NCBI GenBank assembly: GCA_019400425.1
Contig: JAFREE010000143.1
Span: 1-61,666, forward strand
From: Hymenochaete sp. R1
Lineage: Eukaryota > Basidiomycota > Agaricomycetes > Hymenochaetales > Hymenochaetaceae
DNA length: 61,666 nucleotides
Reading direction: 5' to 3'
Shown in pieces: positions 1-7,624 of this stretch (its first letter is position 1; every line of letters begins with the position of its first letter). The position numbers and the translations under genes are program-made. The notes under the pieces were generated by a model, which worked only from the letters and a program-made list of their open reading frames with translations, searched no databases and was not told where the DNA came from.

Positions 1-129
1 CGTGGCAAAGGCGGAGTTGTGGTGGCAGAGGTGGAGTTTGAAGATAGATTGTTCGTCTTCGTAGAGGTATATCAAGCCAAGGGAGAAGGTAACGAAGCCG
101 ATGCGGAAGATGAGCATTGCTGGAGGATT

Positions 130-3100
130 TCAAGGAATTCTGTGTCTCCTTTTATATGTTTGGAGCATGTCTTTCGCATTGCTGAGTTCCGATTCGGTGT
201 AAATTGCATTATGAGTGGATGGATACCCAACAAACTTGACCTCGTATCGCAGTCTCCCACGGTTGTCTTTCGAATGTTTGACAATGGCTTCCAATTCCCA
301 TTCTTCTTCGCCATCAATGATGTCAGGAGGTGGTTCTGAGAAGGCTGGTCCGTGTACCTCCGTTGTCCGATAGGGCGATAAGAGAGAAGCATGGAATACT
401 GGATGGATTTGCCACCGCTGTGGGAGTTCCAGTTCATACGTGAGTGGTCCCAAGACCTTCTTGATGACAAAAGGTCCTTCTCGTTTCGATCGCAGCTTCC
501 GATAAGGCCCTCCGACTCGGAGATTCTTTGCTTCCAGCCAAACCTTCTGACCTTCTTTGAATGGAGAGAAGTTCCGTGTGATCCGATCTGCCATCCGCTG
601 TCGTGCCAACTCGTGTGATGCCAACGCCTCATCCCTGATCCTATTCAGCTGCTCCAGACGTTCCTTGACTGCGGGTAGCCGTGTGCCTGCCGTTATCGTA
701 GGTACTGCCACTGGATTGTATCCCATGATCAGAGCAAATGGAGACTGGTTTGTTGCCGAATGAGTTCTGAGATTGTGTGCAAACTCTAAGTCTGGCAGGT
801 GATCCGTCCATTGCTCTGGATGGTTTCCGCAGTAGATACGCAAGTACGCTTCGATTTCCTGGTTGACTCGTTCAGTCTGTCCATCTGTCTGAGGATGATA
901 CGCTGTTGACAGTGACGACTTGATACCCATTTTAGTGCACAGTTCCTGGAATACCTTGGCCGCAAACTGAGGTCCTCGATCAGAGATCATTCGCTTTGGA
1001 AGTCCGAATCGCCGATAAACATGGTCATGATAGAGTTTGGCAGTTCCGAATGCATCGATTTCTTTGTTGCAGGGCATGAGAATGATTCCTTTTGAGAGAT
1101 CGTGGTCAACCACAACAAATAATGCCGTATACCCGTTTGATTCAGGGAGATCCGTGATGAAGTCCATGGTGATAGTGGAGAATGGAAGTGCATCCTTATC
1201 GGCGGGGATAGGCATCAACGGTGGAACAGTTGGGTGTGTGTTGACCTTCATCTGCTGACAAAGGGCACATCCCATGACGTACTGCTTCACAAATTGACCC
1301 AAACGTGGCCACCAATAGTCGCGTCGCACCATTTCCTGGGTTTTGTATATCCCCGGATGTCCCATGACCGGTAATTCGTGGTATCGCGCGATGATTTCCC
1401 TCCGCAGGTCTTGGTCATCCGGAACGTAGAGCCTATCCTTGTACCAAACAAGACCATCTTGCACATGCCAGTCTGAGATCGCTGATTTGAGAGGTAGGAC
1501 ACCTGACTGAGTGATGGCTTCGATGGCTTGCTGGACCAAGGGATCGTCCTTCCCTGCCTCCCTAACCTTCGTCACCAACTCCGCATCCTCAACCTCCACC
1601 TCAGTCGCACCAATAAACAACTCGCCTGGTAGTAGCGTAGTTGGTTCTTCTTCCTCAAGCCCTTCCATGTAGTCTGGACGCCGTGAGAGGGCATCAGCCT
1701 GAATGAGCGTCTTGCCAGGTTTGTGTGTGATCTCCAATTCGTACTGTGATAATGTAAGCTGCCAACGTGCTTGCCGTGGCGAAAGCTTCTGTGGTGCCTT
1801 GAAGTACGTAAGATTCTTGTGATCGCACCAAACCTGAACAACGTGAGGTGATCCCAGCAGATAATGACGCCATTCTTCTAGTGCCCGAATAATCGCAAGA
1901 AGTTCCTTATCGTAGATGTCGTAATTCCGTTCAGCGGGTCCTAATGCCTTGGAAATAAATCCACAAGGCTTCAGATCACCGTTGGTGTCACGTTGCCTAA
2001 GAACTGCTCCTGTCGCCCGACTAGAAGCATCCGTTTCAAGATAGAATTTGGCGTGTTTATCTGGCATGAGGAGAACAGGTTGCTGTAGGAACTTCCGCTT
2101 CAAGGTGTCAAAGGCTGTTTGATGCTCGTCTGTCCAGTTCCATGGAGCCTTTCCCTTCAGTTTATCCAGAGGACGTGCTATATCTGCGTAATGATCGATG
2201 AATTTCCGATAGAAGTTCGCAAACCCAAGGAATTGTTCCACCTCCTTGGTTTTCGTTGGAGTCGGCCATTGTTCCACACCTTCGAGCTTGACAGGGTCCA
2301 TGAGAAGCTGATCTGGCTTGATAATGAGTCCGAGGTATTCGAGTTCTTGAACCCCAAAGACGCATTTCTCTGGTTTGCAGTACAGATCATGCTTCTGTAG
2401 GACGCGCAGGACCTGTCGAGTTCGTTGTTCGAGTTCTTCGCGTGTTTTGCCAAAGATCAAGATATCGTCCATGTAGACAATGATAATGTCGCCAATGATT
2501 TCAATGTGGAAGATATCGTCCATGAACGCCTGGAAAGTGGCCGGAGAATTGCAAAGACCGAAGAACATCACCGTTGGTTCGTATAACCCCTTTGGAGTAA
2601 TGAATGCCCCCTTCCATTGATCGCCGTCCTTAATCCGGATGTTGTTGTATCCAGAACGCAGATCCAGCTTAGTGAAAAACTGCATTCCTTGCAACTTGTC
2701 CAAGATATCGGAGATAAGAGGTAGGGGGTACGCATTTTTGACAGTTCCGGTGTTAAGGTTCCGATAATCCTGACAGGGTCGAAGCGAGCCATCCTTTTTC
2801 TTGACAAAGAAGAAAGGAGATGCCTGTGGTGATTGCGATGGTCGGATATAGCCTTTCTTCAAGTTTTCTTCGATAAATTCGTCCAGGGAGTTCCGCTGAG
2901 TAAGTGGAATTGGATAAACCTTTCCTCGTCTGGGAATGAACCCTGGTTTAAAGTTAATCGCGTGATCGTATGGCCGTGCCGGTGGGAATCGTTCTGCCTT
3001 CTTCTTGTCAAAGACGTCTAGAAATTCGTGAAATTCCACAGGAATCCTTTCCTTCAGATTCCTGTTGTCTGTCTGGTGTGCCGCATGTTGCCGTGCAAAT

Positions 3101-3537
3101 TCCATTGCCGAGTTTGTTGTGGATTTTGCAATGTGGACCTCCTTCAGGTAATGATGTACGCCCTGTTCCTCATTGCTAAGTTCCACATCTGGTAACGTGA
3201 TGTCTCGTGTTTTCCAATCGATCGAAGGGTTATGCTTAGCAAGCCATGGTAACCCCAGGATTAGTGGGGTATCACCAGTGTTGCTAACCATGAAGTGTTC
3301 CTGATACCGCTGATCTCCAATGGTTAGGTCTAGTGTGACGCCTCGATCGATGATGCCGTGTTGATTGTACGTGTCATCCGCATTTCTGGCCACAATTGTC
3401 CTTTTTAGGGGAAACGTGCGAATCCAGTTGTTTCTGACAAATTCTCTGCTGATGAACGATCCTTCCGCTCCTGAGTCTACGAGCGCGTGGGTGCCAACAT
3501 TTCTGTTTCGAATGTGAGCTGTAACTGGTATATGCAT
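130..3537 (-). CDS. pol: Pol polyprotein of Ty3 chromovirus (protease-RT-RNase H-integrase-chromodomain)
   Basis: An uninterrupted 1,135-aa frame. Retropepsin has its DSG at residues 21-23. Reverse transcriptase has LDLRSGY near 291 and the YMDD box at 355-358. RNase H begins near FYLETDAS (about 498). Integrase has the H720/H727/C757/C760 zinc site and the triad D792, D853, E889. The C-terminus from about 1070 (EEEWELEAIVKH...VKFVGY) is a chromodomain, which in this family directs integration toward modified histones. The ATG at 3537 may not be the true start: the frame stays open upstream through the gag stop, so Pol is probably made as Gag-Pol. All key catalytic residues are present, so the product may be active. 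Confidence 0.95.
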   Translation of the reverse strand: MHIPVTAHIRNRNVGTHALVDSGAEGSFISREFVRNNWIRTFPLKRTIVARNADDTYNQHGIIDRGVTLDLTIGDQRYQEHFMVSNTGDTPLILGLPWLAKHNPSIDWKTRDITLPDVELSNEEQGVHHYLKEVHIAKSTTNSAMEFARQHAAHQTDNRNLKERIPVEFHEFLDVFDKKKAERFPPARPYDHAINFKPGFIPRRGKVYPIPLTQRNSLDEFIEENLKKGYIRPSQSPQASPFFFVKKKDGSLRPCQDYRNLNTGTVKNAYPLPLISDILDKLQGMQFFTKLDLRSGYNNIRIKDGDQWKGAFITPKGLYEPTVMFFGLCNSPATFQAFMDDIFHIEIIGDIIIVYMDDILIFGKTREELEQRTRQVLRVLQKHDLYCKPEKCVFGVQELEYLGLIIKPDQLLMDPVKLEGVEQWPTPTKTKEVEQFLGFANFYRKFIDHYADIARPLDKLKGKAPWNWTDEHQTAFDTLKRKFLQQPVLLMPDKHAKFYLETDASSRATGAVLRQRDTNGDLKPCGFISKALGPAERNYDIYDKELLAIIRALEEWRHYLLGSPHVVQVWCDHKNLTYFKAPQKLSPRQARWQLTLSQYELEITHKPGKTLIQADALSRRPDYMEGLEEEEPTTLLPGELFIGATEVEVEDAELVTKVREAGKDDPLVQQAIEAITQSGVLPLKSAISDWHVQDGLVWYKDRLYVPDDQDLRREIIARYHELPVMGHPGIYKTQEMVRRDYWWPRLGQFVKQYVMGCALCQQMKVNTHPTVPPLMPIPADKDALPFSTITMDFITDLPESNGYTALFVVVDHDLSKGIILMPCNKEIDAFGTAKLYHDHVYRRFGLPKRMISDRGPQFAAKVFQELCTKMGIKSSLSTAYHPQTDGQTERVNQEIEAYLRIYCGNHPEQWTDHLPDLEFAHNLRTHSATNQSPFALIMGYNPVAVPTITAGTRLPAVKERLEQLNRIRDEALASHELARQRMADRITRNFSPFKEGQKVWLEAKNLRVGGPYRKLRSKREGPFVIKKVLGPLTYELELPQRWQIHPVFHASLLSPYRTTEVHGPAFSEPPPDIIDGEEEWELEAIVKHSKDNRGRLRYEVKFVGYPSTHNAIYTESELSNAKDMLQTYKRRHRIP

Positions 3538-3608
3538 TTTATTTGACGAGCACGTAGTTATTACAGACGAAACATTAATGGGCGGGGCCAGTGTTGGTCT
3601 GGGCCGCC

Positions 3609-4730
3609 TTAGGCAAAACCCTGACGCGCGAGCTCTTCGAGTACAGTGTCCATATCTTCATCTGCAGCCCCCTCCATCGCCGTTCGGATAGCCGCCACAC
3701 GCGCAGAGACAGTGAGTGGTGCCTTTGCTGCAGGAGGTTTAACCGTCTCTGGCTTCTTTTCTTCTTTGACTGCAGCTACTCGTGTAGTCGTTGTTGCACC
3801 TTTCCTGTTCTTTGCAGGGCACTTGTCCGTCATGTGACCCAACTCCCTACAGTAGAAGCAGCGTCCCTCGCGTATGCACCTGAGACGTTCAGCCGGTGTG
3901 AGCTTCGCAATCTTCATCTGACTGAGATCCATGGGTTCGCCCGGTGGCAGTTCTCGTTCGTAGTGTTGGTAATTCTTGGAGGTGTACGTGCCACGCGAGT
4001 TCTGTCCCAGAAGTGCCGTCATGTAACGCCAGCGGTTGTCCATTTTAGACGCCAACTCGTACCATCCCTCAATGTCCTTAGGGGCCTCTGTCGTACTGAA
4101 GATCGTCTTCGTCAGGTTCTTGTTGAGGCCCTTCAGGAAGTACTGGACAATGGCCATATCGTCCTGTAGCGCAGCTTGTTCGACCAACATCTTGAAGTCA
4201 TTAATATACGCGTCAGCCGAACCCGTTTGCTGGAGACGATTGATTTTGGCCATTGCTTCGCCCTTCTGATCAGATGTGAGGAACGCCTTCCTGAACAACG
4301 CCTTGAATTCTTCGTACGTTCCGTAACCCTGCTTGCTGGCCTTGCTCTGGAAGTGCAGTCTAAAAGCGTTCGCTGTACCCTGTTGCATGTAGGTAAGAGC
4401 GAAAATAACTTTGTCCTGCTCGCTGTAGTTTCCTCCGCTGAGGTAGAGGTCGCACTCGGATAGGAAGTTAGCCGCATGCCGAGGGTCGCCGTTGAAGATC
4501 TGGGGCTTGTTGAACTTGATATTATCACGTGCTTGGTTACTGTCATAGGTGGGGACTTGTGGTGCCGGAGTAGGATTAGACCCTGCTGATGCCGTTGCAC
4601 CCAAGGTCTGAATCGCTGCCATTATCTGGTTCAGTTTTCGTTCGTTATCTTGCCAGCGTGCCTCGTTACGTTGTTCATCCGTCATTGGATGGTCTGGATC
4701 ACGTGGTAGGGAGCTGCCTGGATTTGACAT
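3609..4730 (-). CDS. gag: Gag capsid/nucleocapsid protein of Ty3 chromovirus
   Basis: A 373-aa intact frame. The central part (about residues 75-230) has the retrotransposon gag signature, including a segment with FALTYMQQGTANAF and a helix-rich capsid region. A single CCHC zinc knuckle, CFYCRELGHMTDKC, lies near residues 290-305 and would bind the element RNA. The tail is Lys/Ala/Thr-rich. It encodes the structural protein of the virus-like particle. It starts about 180 nt inside the LTR, with no ATG-led competitor of similar size. It ends 71 nt before the first Pol ATG, in a different frame (see the frameshift signal at the stop). Confidence 0.93.
   Translation of the reverse strand: MSNPGSSLPRDPDHPMTDEQRNEARWQDNERKLNQIMAAIQTLGATASAGSNPTPAPQVPTYDSNQARDNIKFNKPQIFNGDPRHAANFLSECDLYLSGGNYSEQDKVIFALTYMQQGTANAFRLHFQSKASKQGYGTYEEFKALFRKAFLTSDQKGEAMAKINRLQQTGSADAYINDFKMLVEQAALQDDMAIVQYFLKGLNKNLTKTIFSTTEAPKDIEGWYELASKMDNRWRYMTALLGQNSRGTYTSKNYQHYERELPPGEPMDLSQMKIAKLTPAERLRCIREGRCFYCRELGHMTDKCPAKNRKGATTTTRVAAVKEEKKPETVKPPAAKAPLTVSARVAAIRTAMEGAADEDMDTVLEELARQGFA
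3615..3621 (-). promoter_or_regulatory. Candidate -1 ribosomal frameshift heptamer at the gag end
   Basis: Read on the minus strand, the last gag codons are CAG GGT TTT GCC TAA. This embeds G GGT TTT, which fits the X XXY YYZ slippery pattern in the gag frame. Shifting back one base gives TTT TGC CTA AGG..., which has no stop all the way to the first Pol ATG at 3537 and joins the Pol frame exactly. No stimulatory pseudoknot was modelled. Confidence 0.6.
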
Positions 4731-4912
4731 GTTGCTTGGTTCTAGAAGGGGTTCCTGGTTCCGAGTTTCTTCTTCTGATTCGTTAGTGGCTGAGACAAAC
4801 GTGTCTTCAGCGCCGTTGTTCGAAGTGGGTTCTGATTCTGACGCGGAAACCGATCCGTCGTCCTGAGGTTTGAAGACTGGAATTTTGAAAGCCTAAACAA
4901 AGATTTGTTGGC

Positions 4913-5391
4913 TGTTGGTAAGATTTGACCTGGTGTTAGAGTCCGATCAAGACGTGATCAGGAGTCTGACAAATCAGGGTCACGTGACAGCGACCTGAGG
5001 TTCAAAGAGATCAGCACCAGAGCTCCGGCTCCAAGTGACTGATAGACAGAGTTCGAGTAGGATATCCCAACCAGGGATAGTCCTATAAGACAGGAGGATA
5101 AAGACAAGATGTATTGACCGGTGAGGACAGAAGGTCAAATCTAGGGTACAAAGGCTACAAGGTGGAGCCCTTATATAGGCCACCCGTCTACGAGGCTGTG
5201 TACAAGTACATGAGAAGAATCAGACAAATAAGGAAGGTGTCTTAGTAAGACACCTGACTGATGCTGTGCACAGATCACATGCGATCATGTGCACGGAATG
5301 TTATGGAAACACAAAGAAGAAGATGACAAAGAAAGGAAATGAAGTAATAGGGTACGCTTACCAAGCGTATGAACGGTGTTGAACCGTAACA
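4913..5391 (-). repeat. 5' LTR of the Ty3 element
   Basis: On the minus strand the block starts TGTTACGGTTC and ends CTTACCAACA, giving the TGTT...AACA ends usual for fungal Ty3 LTRs, about 479 bp. A TATA-like TATATAAG occurs near 5170-5177 in the right orientation for a promoter. The inner edge could instead be 4906, where another ...CCAACA occurs. The partner LTR is outside the window, so both edges are inferred from motif and position only. The flank just outside is tatac (5392-5396), the candidate target duplication. Confidence 0.6.
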
Positions 5392-5630
5392 TATACCACC
5401 CCATCCGCGTCGGATTTGCCACAAGCTGCAGCTGCGGAGCAGAGGTCTGGGAGGTTACGGATGCGTTGTGGGGGTAACGACGGTACTCATTCTTCCAAGC
5501 GAAAGTCGAGCGTCCTTCCTCTGAATGTTCTGAGTATCATTTGAGTTTAATGAAATAAGCTGTGCCGTGGATTATTATTGTAGCGCGGTACGGTTGTGGC
5601 GGTATCATAGACAAGACAAGAATAAGGAAA
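5392..5630. other. Spacer between the LTR element and the nested transposons
   Basis: No convincing open frame, tRNA fold or repeat was seen. The stretch ends in ...aataaggaaa, whose last three bases (aaa) match the three bases after the far end of the MITE at 10799-10801. Confidence 0.6.
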
Positions 5631-5861
5631 CACAGCAGGCATAGTCGAATCATTTGGCCTAACATATTCATGGAAAAGTGTGAAATATATTCGTTATATG
5701 TTCTGGGGTTTTAAGGGTCATTAAAATTCGAAAATATATTCTAATCCCCCTGCCAAAGTAAGGATATATTTTCGGATTTATTGACACAAGAAAATCCCAA
5801 AACACATAATGCATATATTTCACACTTTTCGATGAATATGTCCAGTCAAATGATTCGACTA
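5631..5861. mobile_element. Foldback MITE copy 1, main part (interrupted by a transposon)
   Basis: The left end reads CACAGCAGGCATAGTCGAAT. The right part ends ...AAATGATTCGACTA and then breaks where the larger transposon begins. The missing last 11 bp (TGCCTGCTGTG) are at 10788-10798. Rejoined, the MITE is 242 bp. Its arms are inverted repeats along nearly the whole length: the left block 5644-5690 pairs with 5812-5859. There is no coding capacity. The flanking duplication is AAA (5628-5630 and 10799-10801). The copy at 35778-36018 shares the end sequence and core and has the same length. Confidence 0.85.
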
Positions 5862-5893
5862 AGGTGCAAGACACTACAACTGTGCACCCCCCC
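5862..5893 (+). repeat. Left terminal inverted repeat of the Tc1/mariner-like element
   Basis: It starts AGGTGCAAGACACTACAACT, continues TGTGCAC, then a run of ten Cs. The right end has only seven Cs. The difference lies in the homopolymer and may reflect slippage or assembly. Confidence 0.9.
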
Positions 5894-5899
5894 CCCTGT

Positions 5900-6370
5900 G
5901 ACGCGTCTGTGACATCGCAAAATCACGTGGTGTTATTGCCTTTTCCGGGGCGATCGACACAAAAGTGCGAGATACTGTCGAAGTATATTATTTGGCTCCT
6001 TTCGTCTCTTATGTTCTTATCGGACCCAACTGTAGAGCGAATTTGTATTGTAATTATAGGTTATTGCTGTATGATTACTTTTAATGAACATGCATTGAAA
6101 CTATTGAAGAAAAAGTTTGAAAAACATAGAGATTTTTACCGGGATGGAATATGATTGAATCAATTGAATTGCAGAAGCTCGAGAATATCGAGCGTGTGAA
6201 TACCGTTCGTGACTTTGTGTTCCCCAGCCTCTGCCATCAACGGACGGGCCAGTCCTCGATTCTCAGCCGCTGTATCTGAAATTCAACAAGATCTAGTCAA
6301 AAAGTAAGTATTCGGATTATGCGGTATCAAGTTCTAATCAATAATGAATGTATAGATCTGGTCATTCGTT
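5900..6370. other. Left interior of the transposon, no resolved gene
   Basis: Gene-like signals occur on both strands but none makes a complete gene. On the minus strand an acceptor at about 6284 (ttgaatttcag) is followed by an open 38-codon frame to a stop near 6172. On the plus strand a well-formed 53-nt intron-like segment (gtaagt...ctaat...tag, about 6305-6357) precedes the exon that begins the next feature. The two readings conflict, so no CDS is called here. Confidence 0.4.
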
Positions 6371-6731
6371 ATGATTAAACTCTACCACACCTTGATCATC
6401 GCCGGTAGCAGTGTGTACTACCTCGTCGTGCGGACGATCCGAGGACTCGTTAAAGGCCTCGCGCGACTTCTTACCGGTGGTGTCGTGGGTGGCGGGCGCG
6501 CTTTTTTGGACGAGATCGAGAAAGCGTCGACGGATGTCGACGCCCTGTTTGCGGAAATGGAAGCGGCTGAGGCAGAAGGCCGAGTCTGGCCAGTGCGTGT
6601 TAATGTTCTTCTTTGGCCTCTTCTCTTCTCACCGATTTGCGGTCCAGTTTCAAATCCGGGTGGTCCGCGTTCGAGAGCGGTTGCGTGGTGGGCCGGAAAT
6701 GGTGGGATTGGGAGGGCCGGTTGCGTACTGA
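6371..6731 (+). CDS. Unrecognised two-exon small protein inside the transposon
   Basis: Exons 6371-6592 and 6648-6731 join across a 55-nt intron (gtgcgt...ttgcggtccag) to give 101 aa in one frame. The N-terminus is hydrophobic (LYHTLIIAGSSVYYLVV) and could be a membrane helix. It is followed by a Gly-rich turn, then an acidic helix (DEIEKASTDVDALFAEMEAAEAEG). I do not recognise the family. An upstream exon may exist, since a clean acceptor lies at 6357 just before the ATG. It converges on the next gene with 24 bp between the stops. It may be a captured host gene, a transposon accessory gene, or chance. Confidence 0.35.
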
Positions 6732-6755
6732 AACAAAACAACGCGAAAAAATCAG

Positions 6756-7233
6756 TTAGTCGCTCCAAACCTTGAACATCCAAGGATAATCCATGTCGGG
6801 CTGTTCTGTAAATTTCATGTATTCGTCGTATCCGCGTCCTGCTTCAAACTCAGCGATCTGTGTGTTCGTACCGTCATTACTCTCAGTAAGATTGAGATTC
6901 CAGCTACTTGCGTCTGGGGCAACTTCGAGGAGTGGCGAATGGAATATGCGTCGATATAAGACGGTGGCGTGTAAGAGGGCTCGTCGCCCGGCGTCGTCTC
7001 GGTTGTTCCCTACCGACTGCCTCGAATTCTTCTTTTCGCCCTCATCGGACCTCGCACTCTCGAGGAACGAATATGAGGTGAGGCAGACAGAGGTAGGGTT
7101 GCATACGCGCTCCCGTGTTTTACCATCGATACAGTCCGATCGTACGATGCTCCATCGCTAATGACGATGCGGGGCATCCCCGTATCTGACGCATTGCGTC
7201 CTCCGAGGTATTTGCGTTAAGTCTCGTTACCAT
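6756..7233 (-). CDS. Unrecognised spliced gene inside the transposon
   Basis: Exons 7124-7233 and 6756-7050 join across a 73-nt intron (gtaaaa...tgcgag) to give 134 aa. The second exon reads well as protein: a basic patch, a helix (ALLHATVLYRRIFHSPLL), then an aromatic and acidic C-terminus ending MDYPWMFKVWSD. More exons may lie upstream. Frames between 7260 and 7500 have good acceptors but contain stops in the joins I tried. I cannot name it. It lies between the transposase stop and the transposon's left end, so it travels with the element if the boundaries are right. Confidence 0.35.
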
Positions 7234-7624
7234 AGATCGTGCGTAAGAAGACTGGTTCTGCTAATGTCCGGATCCTTTCGCGTTTGAGGCTTCGCGTGTG
7301 CAAAGACGCTTCGGCTGGGGACCACTGTCTTTACCTCGAACGCAATGGCACACATATGTCCAGAACGCTGTACGCCTCGCACTCCATATCTGAGGGTTAA
7401 TGACATCGTGCGTCGAAACGTCATTAGCCGACGCAGAGGAGACCGTGGAGAATCTGAAATCATTCAATCTTTCACCGTAAAGTTGAGTCGAAACTGAATT
7501 CACCTTGATATCCTCTGCGATGATGACTGCCGACACTTGCTGGCTCGGACCGTTTGCAGATGGAAGTAAGTTCACGCTTTCATCGTCCAGACCAAAAGGG
7601 TTTTTCTTTCCATTTCCTATTACT

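Larger units (their letters stand above)
1..5391 (-). mobile_element. Ty3/gypsy chromovirus LTR retrotransposon, 3' end outside the window
   Basis: Order on the minus strand is 5' LTR (about 4913-5391), 5' leader, gag (3609-4730), pol (130-3537) and a short post-pol tail running off the window at base 1. Gag and pol have no internal stops, so the copy looks recent. Pol order is protease, reverse transcriptase, RNase H, integrase, chromodomain, which is the Metaviridae order and places it among chromoviruses. The 3' LTR, polypurine tract and far target duplication are beyond base 1, so LTR identity and age cannot be judged. No TGG-type primer binding site is obvious next to the LTR's inner edge. 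Either that edge is misplaced or priming is of the self-primed kind known from Tf1. Confidence 0.93.

Noticed and set aside
72..632. Frames overlapping pol (for example 72-632, 1572-1841)
   Set aside because: They lie inside or across the intact pol frame in other phases and have no domain character.
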